Below, in pieces: positions 1-11,605 of a DNA stretch of 64,000 nt (the first letter of the stretch is position 1; each line of letters opens with the position of its first letter). The notes beneath the pieces were generated by a model, which made no database searches, had not been told where the DNA came from, and saw only the letters and a program-made list of their open reading frames with translations. Origin of the DNA: Polytrichum commune (lineage: Eukaryota; Streptophyta; Polytrichopsida; Polytrichales; Polytrichaceae); assembly GCA_950295325.1 (NCBI GenBank), contig OX485805.1:8866501-8930500 (forward strand). The letters are read 5' to 3'. Made by a program: the position numbers and the translations under genes.

Positions 1-269
1 TTTTCGAATCTAGTTGGATTTTTTTAGGTCCTATGTAGAGCATGAAACTACCAATTATAGAGTAGCTATTGAGGTACGTTGATCGTGTTATAGCTATGAT
101 TTTGAATAAGTTAGCATTTGGATATTCCAATTAGACACATTGCCAACAATTATAGTATAGGACAAAGTACAGTTTGGAAATATACTTTTTATTGTTACAG
201 ACGTTCTAGCTAATCCAAAAAATATATATATATTCTCGTTTTATTAGTGTTCCTCAAGGTAAAAGATTG
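1..269. other. AT-rich intergenic DNA
   Basis: No open frame or recognisable motif is visible. This stretch lies just upstream of the decayed Harbinger transposase and could be its eroded 5' part, but nothing in it shows that. Confidence 0.4.
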
Positions 270-890
270 GTATCAATTATAGCACACTTTAAGAATTTGA
301 CAGGGTTAGAAAATATGTGTGGGGCCATTGATGGCACCCACATCAAATTAGTTGAAGAAACCTCCTATGAACTTAATTCCTGTTGATTATTGGAATCGGC
401 ATGATGATCACTTAGTATTAATTGCAAGATGTTTGTGATGCTAATATTTTGTTTTGGGATGTGTGTGCAAGGGCACCTAGAGGAACCTACAATGCTACTC
501 ACTTTCGGGATTCAAATTTGTACATAGATTTTTGAAATAAATATATTTTGCAAGAACGAATCATTGAACTAGGCTCTCAACTAGTTTGACCTTACATTGC
601 GGGTGATTTTGCCTATCTTTTGATGATTCACATTATGAAGGCATTTTCTGACTAAGGCAATGGTGATATGTATAAAAATGTTTTTGATAGGGCATTTAGA
701 ATGGGTAGGGGTGAAATCGAAAATGTTTTTGCCTATCTCAAAAATAGTTGAAAAATTCTTAAGTGTCTTAATTTCATTATCCCATATGTAGGCCAAATCA
801 TTGTTGCATGTTGTATTCTATATGATTTTTGTAGAATAAATAATCAACAACTATCAAGTGGAAAAATAATGGATGCCCATCCAAACCTTA
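270..890 (+). pseudogene. Decayed PIF/Harbinger DNA-transposon transposase
   Basis: Reading all three plus frames gives the landmark blocks of a PIF/Harbinger DDE transposase in the right order. CGAIDGTHIKL (from about 318) carries the first catalytic Asp. CDANILFWDV followed by THFRDSNLY (about 434-530) corresponds to the family's second-Asp region. FRMGRGEIENVFAYLKN (about 690-750) carries the catalytic Glu in the usual RxxxExxFxxLK setting, followed by a segment resembling the family's C-terminal aC.iLhN block. The frame is broken by several stops and shifts, so this is a fossil of a plain DNA transposon. I could not define terminal inverted repeats or a target duplication. Confidence 0.8.
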
Positions 891-1726
891 ATGATTTGAG
901 GGTTTCAAGAAGACCAGCTACTGAGAGACTATCTAGACCTGTTACCATTGCCATTTGACATGCTATTTATGAGAAATGATTAAATTTCATTTTAGATGAC
1001 TAAACATAGTTTGTGATTCATTCTATTATATCATGATGTGAATTTTGAAATTCACATATTTTATCTAATACATATGTGAATATGTGAACTTTATATATCT
1101 TTTTGTTATTTTTAATATTTATATGGTAACATATTTATAATGAGATGTACTAAATATGGGTGGTTCGAAATTGCTCTCAAGGGGTGAGATTATGATCACT
1201 GAACAAAAAAAAACGACAATACAATAATAAAGATGTGAACATGTAACCGGTTTGACTTAGAAACACAAGGATATTAACCACTAAAGATATCTAGATGTTA
1301 TTTGGTTCTTTTTTTATGATCTTCAACTTCTACTAATTACATTTACATAACAAAGATTGCATTTCATTGGCAAATTTGTGATGATACATATACATGAACC
1401 GAATTAAAAAATGAACCTCTTTTGATTTAGTTGCGGCATTCAAAATTGCATGTTTGTTGATTTCTTAATTGGATACATAGGTCCTCCCAATTGTGTTTAT
1501 TATTGAATGTAGAGTCCTTATTGATGTTTGAAGACTTAGTTCAATCACTTATTTAAATCAATCATTATTTAAACATAAAAATGTATATACTACATATAAA
1601 ATTTTGATATCATCAATCAAATATGTTTTTTTTATATATATAATTATATGTAGTATAAACATAATTTAGAAAAAATATATAATCTACTAGCCCAATTTAA
1701 ACATCAAAAATATCATCTTCTTCTTG
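891..1726. other. AT-rich DNA, no gene seen
   Basis: Very AT-rich sequence with short poly-A and poly-T runs and no supportable coding frame. It lies between the Harbinger transposase remnant and a coiled-coil fragment on the other strand, so it may be internal to the old transposon. Confidence 0.4.
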
Positions 1727-1945
1727 TCATTTGTGCTTGGTGGAACTACCAACCTCCATTTTCATGCAAAACAATTGGATTTTCAAATCTTCAGCTCGTT
1801 CTTTGGCGTGTTGATCTAGCTCATGTAGTCGTAGATAAAGTGTTTGATTCTCATAATGCATTTGAGCAACTAATGCTAAGTGTGTTTCAGCTATTGACAA
1901 TTTGGTTTCCTCTAAAGACTTGTAAAAATCTACAAATTTGTTCAA
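1727..1945 (-). pseudogene. Coiled-coil ORF fragment, possibly the second ORF of the Harbinger element
   Basis: An open frame of about 72 codons without an ATG start encodes a charged, helical stretch (for example SLEETKLSIAETHLALVAQ and ELDQHAKERAEDLKIQL) that reads as a coiled coil. PIF/Harbinger elements often carry a second, DNA-binding ORF with a helical C-terminus, and this fragment lies about 850 bp beyond the transposase remnant on the opposite strand. The link is inference from position and composition only. Confidence 0.3.
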
Positions 1946-2439
1946 AAAATCTCCAATAGGTTATGCAATAGTGAAAGCCTATTGGAATAAATAATAATCA
2001 TACCTATTGAAATTTTACCATTTTGACATACACGGTTCCTCCTTAGATAAGACTAACGATCAAAGAGAAGGGATTTGGTTGATCTAGGTTTTTTTATGTA
2101 CTCTACATAGAAATGATCACAAAGGCTATAATTATGGCCTCGTCCTCTAATGACCTAAACTTCTTGTCAATGACCTTTGCTAAACAAGATTACACATTTG
2201 TCAAAAGACTTTATATTTGAAAAAATATTCATTTTCAAATTTAAATGCACCTCCGTCTAATTAATGAATTCTTTGCTTATAATTTACGATCTTAAAGTAT
2301 TATTTTTTCTATCTATTAAAAGTTGTTTATACTGTGGGATTCATTGTCTCATAGTTATTTTTTATGTATGCAATTTTTTGCTTTTTCTAAACCCTAAATT
2401 CTTAAATTCCTACACCCTAAATCCATGGTTTTTGTAGAC
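1946..2439. other. AT-rich DNA, no gene seen
   Basis: No supportable coding frame or structured RNA is visible. The sequence is low-complexity AT-rich DNA leading into the hairpin cluster. Confidence 0.4.
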
Positions 2440-2601
2440 CTAACATCCTAGCAAAATATATCCTAGCAAAATATATCCTAGCAAAAAAAAATTATTAGCA
2501 AAAAAAATTTGCTAATAAATATTCACTAGCAAAATATAGTGAATAATATTATTCGCTAGGTTAATATAATATAGTTCACCTATATTAACTAGGTGAACTA
2601 G
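2440..2601. repeat. Short tandem repeat followed by a cluster of perfect palindromes
   Basis: A 15-bp unit, TATATCCTAGCAAAA, is repeated about three times near 2455-2490. Four perfect inverted repeats follow back to back. 2492-2518 has TTATTAGCAAA against TTTGCTAATAA. 2521-2544 has ATTCACTA against TAGTGAAT. 2542-2553 is the palindrome AATAATATTATT. 2572-2600 has TAGTTCACCTA against TAGGTGAACTA. The motif CTAGC or GCTAG recurs between them. This looks like a hairpin-rich MITE or a fast-evolving satellite, and no coding potential is seen. Confidence 0.75.
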
Positions 2602-3614
2602 GATTAAGTAAAATCTTTATAAAATCTTGTTAACATGAACATAGGATATCATTCATAGTTATCTCTTTCTGCAAACCCTCAACAACAAACACAATCCATT
2701 TCAATAGACTTTTTTCCTCTACATGTATTGTTAGCATCTCAACTACAGCAGATTCTTCTACATGCAATAAATTTTCCTTCCCTATCATGTTTTTACAATT
2801 TCTTGAAATCTTACATGCATCATCTTATTTTTAATGATGTCATCTATTTATTTCAAAAAATAATGTAAGTGCATGTCCTAAGTAAAACCTACTTGATGGG
2901 ATCCACGTAATGTCATTACTAGACTACATTTATAAATTTGTTCGTTGAATTCAAAATATTCATAATGAAGTCCACCTACCGCAAGATAGGCAATAAACCC
3001 TAGCATTGTACCAAGAGGACCAGCAAGCTCACATTCACATTAATAGCAACACCAATGTTGCTTTTCTTTTTTATTCATAATGAAATGATTGATGACACGT
3101 AAGTAGACATCCTTCACAAGAGAACCACATACTCTCACTTCGAAGTACTATCTTGTCCAACTACAATCAACACTCCATATTACAACACCTTGACTATATG
3201 ACACATTTCTGTCAACCAAACTTTTTAGTGTTAATTTAACTTTCATACTACACCTATAACACTCATAATACAACATTTTTAAAGTTCAATTTGTCATATA
3301 ATAGAGATAATTATTATGCATAAGTGGTGGGGTCAACATTTATTGCAAAATCTGAATGTTGAGGAATGTTGTGGGAGCATATTTCTTCAATGCACATGTT
3401 CTTTCATACTTATGTATCTTCGTTATGTGTGGAAATGACATTTTCTTAGAAAACCTCATTAATATGACATTTGAAGGTAAAATGTCATAATTCTAAGAAT
3501 ACAACATTCAGATACTACGGCACTTTCTTGTGTGACCAAATGTGTCTTAATAAAGAGGGAAAACAGTTTACCTAACAAACTATCGAGTCCAATCGAACAA
3601 CAAAATTTGCTACT
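2602..3614. other. Intergenic DNA downstream of the methyltransferase
   Basis: No gene is seen. I checked the minus strand here for a BtaA-like domain that might follow the methyltransferase and found none. The sequence is AT-rich with scattered stops in all frames. Confidence 0.4.
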
Positions 3615-6233
3615 CTACATCTGCTGTGAGTCAATCTTGCTGGCAGTTTGCTTGGGCCTCCCTAACCAGATGTAGTAAGGTACTCGCAAGAGTGGTACGT
3701 ATGGAATATATCCTGTTTGGTTCTCTTCATAAACTGCAGAATAAACAAACAGGTATCAATTGCACAGTATGTCTTGCATCACAGCAGGCATGCACTTGCA
3801 CACAGATAGCATTCAAATTCAAATGTGCTCTACTATTTGCTAAGAGATTATAAACAGTCACAAGTATATCAAATACAATAGGTCTAAGTCTGCACTGTGC
3901 ATAGTAACTGAAGAAGAAAAACACACCTTTCTCACACATGTGGTCAAGGTAATGTCTCCTTTCCGGGCCAAGGTCAATTCCATCAAGATCGAATATGGAT
4001 CTCCAGAACCACCTAGTAAGATACCCATGTTGACGCTCAGTTGTGTCATACTTGAATGAAGTGTAAAAGTCTGCCACACCAAGGATACCGACAGCGGGAT
4101 CTAGATAGGACAAAGCTTGGTCGACAGCATCAAGGAATGGAGGGATCACTGTTTCATGCAGGAGGGAGAGTGAGTACAAGTAGATGGCAGTCTTTGTGAT
4201 ATATACAAGAATATGGAGCAGAAAATAAACAATCTTCAAGCTTGACCTTACAGCTGCTTGTCAGGTGTCAGAATATATGGTCATTGACAACATTTTGTTT
4301 TGAGTGGATTTTACCACACAAAGAGCATTGACAACATCCCAAAACCTTGATTGGAGTCTTAAATTTCATTGCAAAAGATTGAGTAGGAGTGCTGTAAACT
4401 AGATGACTTGACCAAAGTCAAACAGATATTGGAAGGGCCAAAAGTTTGATTACTGGAGAGAGAGTATGAAAAGGTGACAAGCGTGGCTGGAGTAGCTTCC
4501 GGTTTGTATTCGCAAACATCAGCTTCCACAACCTCCACATTGGTCCAGCCATGTTTAGCAACTGTTTTCCTTGCAATGTCACAAAGTGGACCACAAATAT
4601 CCACCACATATACTTTCTTAAACAAAGACAAGTCACAGAACTTAGCCATCGTCTCCACATTCTGTCCTGTTCCACCTCCTAAGTCTACCCACACAAGTCC
4701 TTCATAATCCTGTAGCTTTTGCATCTCCCGTGCACATGCTCTAAGCATTCCAACTCTTCCATGTAGGAACCTAGCTCGAAAGTTGTCATCTGCACATTCA
4801 TGCACCAGTAATAAATTAAATGTTCAGCGAAAAGGATGGTAGTGTTTATTTGAGAGATAGGTCAAACCAAGAGAAGCAGAACCTATAATCTCATCAAGAT
4901 GATGAAGTAAGAAGCAAGTGATAGAATAATTAGTCACACATCTAAACCGACGATCTGTTACCAGTTCTTTTTTAAAGTTAGAAACCTAAAATTACCAAAC
5001 CCAGAGTAGGATCCCAAAAATGCTATCATGTCTCTCAAGCAGTTTTGGCTCAAAAGGTAATCATAAACCTGACAGCCTCTCTTCCAGCATTTAATCATGC
5101 AAGAAGTGAACTTGATGAGAGCTCTAGGGCTGCCACCTGTAGCAACGACCTAGATACGTAGGGGTTTTGGGAGACACTGCATTGAATAAAGGAATTCATG
5201 TAAACTGTAATACTACAGAAACCAGAAGAATTATCTCAAGCATACTGGTTTCACTCTCGCTACTTTCTTGAAAAAAAGGAGAAGTACGAAGTGGACATCA
5301 ATTTGAACCAAAATCATGCTGAAGCACAAGACAAACCCTTACTAATGTTATCTCAGAATTCTAATCCAAACCTCAATGCAAACTTCATCAACCCCCAGTC
5401 ACTTTGACCAATCCGTGAAGCAGTAACCTAACTCCAACTCCGGCCACCAACATAAAAGGGATGGTCGAAATGGGAGAGTCACAAGTGACACAAACCTGAC
5501 AAATTGCAGTTCGAGATAATATCGAATCATCTCAGCATTCCACAAGGAGATGACAAAACACCAACCTCAAAATCCAAAGCCCTTTGACAAATAAAGAGGA
5601 ATAGTAAATGACACAAACAGATCTCCAAAATTTAGCACCACAAAATCCATTAAGGAAGACGCAATGCTGAGCGTGAAAACGAACACCGGAGACAGAATGG
5701 AAGAATTACAAGAGACACAAACCTAATGAATTGCAATTCAAGATAATTTAGGATCATCTCAACGTTTTGCGAAGAGACGAGAAACCATCAACATCAAAAA
5801 CCCTTTCGCACTGTCAAGACCAAAGTGGAATGCTGAACAGCACAAACAAGAATCTCCACAAGAGACAAGAACCTAATAAATCGCAGTTCAAGATAATTTG
5901 AAATCATCTCATCATTCTGCGAAGAGGAGAGACGCCATCAACACCAGATCAAAAACCCTTTCCCACTATTAAGAACAAATAGGCATAGTAAACAACACAA
6001 ACTATAATCTCCAAACTGAGCACCACAAAGTTTATTAAGGAGATCGCAATGCTGAGCATTCGGAAACAAACGCTAAAGGAAGGAATGAAGGAAGGAAGGA
6101 AGTACTTACAGACATGAGCTTGAGGACCGTAGAAGCTCTCCAGCCGCTCCTTGTGAGTGTCACCAGTGATTTTCCCAAACCATATCGACCGCAGCACTTG
6201 GACATCGTTGCACACATTACGGAAAAACTCCAT
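3615..6233 (-). CDS. BtaB-like SAM methyltransferase of betaine-lipid (DGTS) synthesis
   Basis: Four exons join in frame: 6233-6110, 4789-4454, 4148-3927 and 3733-3615 (stop TAG), giving 266 residues. The SAM-binding motif VDLGGGTGQN lies at residues 76-85. Blocks LESFYGPQAHVYDNFRARFL, VTFSYSLSMIPPF and YIPYVPLLRVPYYIWLG match the BtaB-like half of BTA1 proteins, which in DGTS-making eukaryotes methylate the head group of diacylglyceryl homoserine. In the known algal BTA1 a BtaA-like half is fused to this domain. Here the frame ends soon after the methyltransferase core and no BtaA half follows, so it may act with a separate partner or on another substrate. ATG 6233 is the first Met in frame, with an in-frame stop 33 bp upstream, but an upstream exon using the nearby AG cannot be excluded. 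The GC-richer stretch at 6250-6880 is probably the spliced 5' leader and promoter. Confidence 0.75.
4860..6109 (-). repeat. Degenerate tandem repeats inside the large first coding intron of the methyltransferase gene
   Basis: The 1.3-kb intron (4790-6109) contains at least three diverged copies of a module that begins CAAGAGACACAAACCTAAT or similar near 5485, 5710 and 5860. It runs through a stretch resembling TTCAAGATAATTTGAAATCATCTC and AAAACCCTTTC to a block resembling TTAAGGAGATCGCAATGCTGAGC. Spacing is about 150-220 bp. The last copy abuts the donor site at 6109, so the module seems to have been duplicated from the exon-intron border inward. Confidence 0.6.
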
Positions 6234-6900
6234 GGCTTCAAAATAATGCAGAGTACTTCCTTATCAGCTCCAGACATTTCAATCCTAAGAAATGTCTTAA
6301 ATCGGACATCCAGAAGACATAAATTCACCTAAAGTAGATCAAGAGAGAAACCCTACCTATGGGCAAGATCCACTGGACTAACCTGGAGCTGAATGAAAAT
6401 GTGGAGCTCAAACGACAGAGAACTCTTAAACATAATACTTTGATCCACAAGCAACCAATAAGACCAAGGCCACAGAAACAAAAGAAAGGAACAAATGGGT
6501 CGAGTTTGATCAACACACTGACCTCGAAGACGGCAAGATTTTCGACACCAACACGAGGATGCAAGGTGAGAGCTCAAGCTGCATACGACGGTGATGCGAG
6601 CTGGTTGATCTGTGTCCGCAGGAAACGAAACTTGGAGCACGTGTCAGTGTGGCAGATCTTTAGCATCTGATGAATGTAGATAACCAACTTCATAAATCTC
6701 CGGTGCTTCGGCACACGGATGGTATGGAAAAACGCTCCGACGATATGGAATTTGTTCGCCGAATTTACAAACATGGCGCGGGATTGGGTAGGGAATCTGG
6801 GCACGGTAAAGGGTGACTGCACGGTGTCTCACAAGTCACCTTCATGTCGTATGGGGTTCACATTGGGGGCCCAAGACCAAAGAAACTCCAAAACCGAGCC
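6234..6900 (-). promoter_or_regulatory. Probable 5' leader and promoter of the methyltransferase gene
   Basis: Base composition is higher in G+C than in the flanks. On the minus strand several splice-like junctions occur, for example TTCGAGgtcagt near 6525 and CATAGgtaggg near 6355, and no long conserved frame continues upstream of ATG 6233. I read this as a spliced 5' untranslated region. No convincing TATA box was found. Confidence 0.35.
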
Positions 6901-9446
6901 ATTTTAATTGGTCAATAGCAAACTTTTAGACCCAAGGTGTTTACACTAGGCTGGGTGATTGAAGTATGAAGAAATTGAGCGCACCATTTTCGCATGGTCT
7001 CTAGTTACTCATAAACTCAAGAAAATATCCTTCAAATTTGAGAAATTCAATGTTTAAGCTTGTGTCTCATCTTTTGACCAAAAATAAAGTCCACTTTGGG
7101 GGGTGTTTTCATTACATTATTTAAATCCATAACATTGTTTTGTGGGACTGACAGTATTCCATGGAATATTTCTTGTATTCATTTTGGTTGTGGGAATATT
7201 TCATGGAATGTTGTCAACGCCACAAAACAATGTTATGAGTCCGAATGATGTTATATTGGACCTCGAGTTTTTTGAATCTACACCCTAGTGTAAATCCATC
7301 CTTAAGGGCTATTGTGGATGGGGATTGAGATCAAGAAATGTGGGGACGAATTTGAGGAAGATGACACCCTTTGATTGGACCTTTTCGTTGGACCATGTTG
7401 ACTTGCTTTATGGTTCCTCAAAAAATGAACTCCATTTAGTCTTCTTTTTTGGGGGTGAGGCAATCTAAGTTTCTCTCCAATTGAAACATCATCTAATATT
7501 GAATTAGATTTAGACTATTTTCAAAGGCCTAGATCTAGTTCAATTGACCAACTTCATTGGATCCTTGTCTTTGGCCCATCTTTGGACCCTTGTCTCTTTC
7601 CTCCCCCCCCCCCCCCTCCAAAAAAAAAAAGAAAACTCCCTACTCACACACAAATTTGAATCGTATCCAAATTTTGTTTGTGACATACAAAGAGGAGGAG
7701 GAGGAGGAGGCAGGGCGGTGCACATATATCCATTCTCATAGTTTAATAATTGGTCTCCCAAGGTGGTCACTTTTCATTGCACAAAGACCATAGCAAAGGA
7801 CCACTCTTTAAATCCTCATATGGGGCCCCCATTGCCATGCTTTCATCCACCAAAGTAGGGTACCACTCATTAGAAGTGGGTACATTGCTCAGTCTTGGTG
7901 TAACCGCCCCTAAAACTATTCAAACCATTTTTGTGCAACCATCAATGATATGAAGAAGTCAAATCTAGATGCACCAAATTCTAAATATATGTGAAACCCT
8001 TAATGTCTATGAGGTTGTCAAAGCAAGGCCTCTACAGCCACAAGGTTATTTTGAAATAGCAACCAACTTCACGTTTGTGTTTGTTCTCTTTCCAATTCAA
8101 GTTCTCAAATGGTCATCAATATATCCTTTCCCCCATGCTTTGAAACAAGCATATATATATATTTAGCACACGGATGTGTGATGTCTATTCACAATCTTCT
8201 ACCCATGCTTTGTAACAATTTATTATTTTAGTGTAAAGTTCTCCTTCTCACGAGCAACAACCAAGCCATAGAAGAGTTGCTTGATTCAACTTTAATATGG
8301 TCTTCCTCACAAACCTTTATGAAAATTAGAAGTTACCAACACAATTTGCAAGTTTCTCTTTGACTTGCATAATCCCACATAGATTGATTTAATCCTATGT
8401 CAAATGTTTCATTGGACATTGCACCTATAAACCTCAAATTCTATCAACATACATTGGGATATCTAAGGAAGTTGCTAAAGTAGGTAGATATTTTTCCTTT
8501 GCAACAACTATTGCAATCATTTGCTAAACGTTGATTTGATGCAACTTACATCAACCAACTGAAGATTCACGAAGCAAATTGAATACTAATTTCAACTCAT
8601 CCACAAGTCCCCACATGATTCCACTTCAATAAACATCTTATTGAGCATGACCCACACAATTCATCATCAAACCACGTGAATTATCTTGTAACCATTGGGT
8701 GGTAATCAGAGAGGGTATCACATGACATTTGAGGCTGAACGAAAAGTTACAAAGATTGCCATAATGAACATGCAACATCAAGTTTCAATGCTATGAAAAT
8801 AATACATTTGGTAACCTCACCCCACATGAATTAGATATGTCAAAAGTGTGTTGAGAGGGTATTGAACGTTTCTCAATGGAGCCGCCCATAGACTTGCCTT
8901 AACCAAGAAGTCAAGATTTTAACAACATGCCCAATTTTATTGAAGTATTTTTTTTTTTAGCGTGCTAAAGTATACTGACGAGGCCGCTCCATTTTGCCTT
9001 TGTCAATTGCGAAATGTATTTCCACGCAAAACTTAAACTGTCTCAACCAATGCAGGATTGACACGTAAGAAAACAAAGGGGTACGTAATAATTATCGTCG
9101 GAACAAAGATCCTGTTCGTACGTACACCTTTCTCACTCCCATGCACCCAATGTGCTTTGTGATTGGTCCGAATCTTTCGCATAGGGTTTGAAACTTTCTT
9201 AGGTTTCTAGGGTTTCTGTGCGCTCTCGAGCTTTGCAATCGCGGATTGCTTTCGATTTCGCACCGCATTGATGATTGCGCATCTCTATTTCACATCTCAG
9301 AATGCTGTAATGCTCTTGCTGTGCTCACAGAGTTGCGGTTTGTATGTAGGATTTGTATGTTCCGGTGTAAGAGCATATTAGTGGGCGGAGAAGGACAGGA
9401 AGTAGAGGAGGACGTTTGATTTGGATTGTGAGCGATTGTTGCAGCC
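6901..9446. other. Intergenic DNA with homopolymer tracts, ending in a probable 5' leader
   Basis: Nothing coding is supported. A long C run followed by a poly-A run lies at 7603-7631, and a GGA or GAG microsatellite lies near 7690-7712. From about 9180 the composition becomes richer in G+C, with TTAGGTTTCTAGGGTTTCTG, a sequence typical of plant 5' leaders. That fits the untranslated start of the cytochrome b5-like gene. Confidence 0.5.
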
Positions 9447-11605
9447 ATGAATGTGTTTTGGACAATCGTGATGACGCTGGTCCTGGCGGTTTACATCTCG
9501 ATGACTTTTCTTCTTCCCATAGTCACTCGTAAATCTCGCTCCTCTACTCGCCATAAACAGAGGATTAGGTAGATCCTTCGAGTTTGCATTTGGAAGTTTT
9601 GCCTAATGATTAAATTCATGAAGAGGGTTCGTTTTTTGATGGCAAGATTGTTATGTAGGTCTTGGTCCAATACTGCAACGTTTGAGCTGGTTTTGTTAGG
9701 GTTCCTCTTGGATAGCTGCAAGATACCTGATGGCGAATTTTTATTGATTGAATTAGAGTAGACTGACACCTTGAGGCTTTGTAACTGTTGCAGGCACGAA
9801 TAAGTCTGTCACGGCAAATGCCACTGTGAAGGTGCTGAATGCACTCCCGTTGAGTAAACACTCAACCCTTTACTGATGTGTCGAAAATGTAGTGTCAGTT
9901 GAGCTCTTGGCATTGATCATAACCTGATGCTCTGCTTGCAATTTTCATGACGCTTTTCCTCTTAAATGCAACCATTTTTCTCAATAGGGAACTACACTAA
10001 ACATCTGAATGAGTGTGGCATTAAAATTTGTGTTCCACGTTGATAAGAGTGTTGATATAAGTGGTCTTGATGACTTGTCATGTAGCACCAAGTGTCATTT
10101 GACACTCTCTTTAACTGCCACCCAGTGATTGGAAGACGATTGATGTGGGTTGATGATGAATAGTGTGGGCTACACTAAATCACATGGTTAGTGTAGGAAT
10201 GAATGTTTAATGTTGTTGAAAGAATTTCTAGCTGCTCTCCGCATGGGTTTAGAATGGAAGCCTTAAGTATGTGTTCCTAAACAACAACTTGACCTTCCAA
10301 TGTGTAATCGCTTGTATGGAAAGTCACATGTGATGATGCAATTGCAATCTTTTGATTGCAATCTCAGTAGGCCTTATAGGCCACTTTTTGTCTGCTTTTA
10401 TTGTCACAAAGAAGGAATTGCAGAATAAAATGATTGAGACGAGGATTTTGTGCTCCTCATCGAGTTCTGCAATTTGTTTAGTTTGGGTATCGATCAATCA
10501 GCACGTAATGAGGTTGGAGGTGAGGTTGGATCAATGAGAAACTAAGGATCTGGGGTCTTTATGTCATGTGTAACAGAGGGCGGGTCCATTCAAGGAAAGT
10601 GAAGTTTCAGTACACAACAAAGACACAGATCTTTGGATTATTTTGAATAGCAAGGTGTGGTTCTGTATGGTTTCACGCATTTCCGTTCTATTTTATTATA
10701 TTTAATGACCACTCTTTCAAGTCACTTCGGCCTAGGTGGGAAAGACATGTTGCAGTTGATGGCTGGAAGACAGTTGCAATTGTGAAACAGTTTTTATCTT
10801 TTTTTATGTACATAATAGATGCAGACGTTTTTGGTTCATATCTTTTATATAAAGATTTGTGGTGGAGTTTCTGCTGCAAGTCCCTGACCCAATTTATTTA
10901 CTGGTTGGTTGATTGCTTAGTTCTTAATAGGAGTTGATGATTTTTTTTGATGTTGTTGTTGGGAGATTGCTTTTTATATTATTGAGCTCAATCGAGGAGC
11001 ACGTTGATGGTCTTTGAATTGTTGTGGTATGCAGGTTTATGATGTTACACCATTTGTAATAGAGCACCCAGGAGGTGATGCGATCATGAGGAATGCTGGT
11101 GCAGATTCTACTGTGGGATTCTATGGGTACAAGGACCTCCTCCATTAATTCTCTCCATCCTTTGTGATGCCGTTGTTAGAAAAGGAGCCTGTTTCCTATG
11201 AAATATGCTTCAGACATTTTACCAAAGTTTAAGAGATCACCAAATTTGTAGATTTATTATGTTAGGGCTACACTGTGGGCAAATAGTGGTGGTTGCTTAT
11301 CTCTATGCACATTGGTGATTTCTCCCACTTTTGGTGATTTCTCTAATATTTGTCCATGGAATGAATTTTGGTATTTAAGCAGCTTAAGCTTCTCAGGATC
11401 CTTGTTACTGATAGTGCAGTTTTATTGAAGGTGAAGCACATGGCGGAGACATTGTTTGGGTGCATGATCCAGGATTCACCAGTGAGATAATTTCTGTGAC
11501 AGTATTTGGCATCTCTAACTCATTGAGTGCATGTTTGGCAGGCCTCATCATGGAACCAAGGTTTTTGAAATGCTGGACGACTTTTACATAGGCGATCTTG
11601 AATGA
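9447..11605 (+). CDS. Membrane-anchored cytochrome b5-like protein (CB5LP type)
   Basis: Five exons join in frame: 9447-9528, 9794-9831, 10577-10654, 11035-11126 and 11542-11605, giving 117 residues, close to the roughly 120 of plant CB5LP proteins. An N-terminal hydrophobic helix (about residues 4-24) anchors the protein. The b5 domain follows, with SEVSVHNKDTDLWIILNSK, then VYDVTPFVIEHPGGDAI with heme ligand His77, then FYGPHHGTKVFEMLDDFYIG with the second heme ligand His100. Known b5 proteins carry single electrons to membrane oxidases and desaturases; the partner of the N-anchored type is not evident here. All internal boundaries follow GT-AG and keep phase. Exon 2 is only 38 bp and is the least certain, though it is the only join tried that restores frame between exons 1 and 3. 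Confidence 0.85.
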
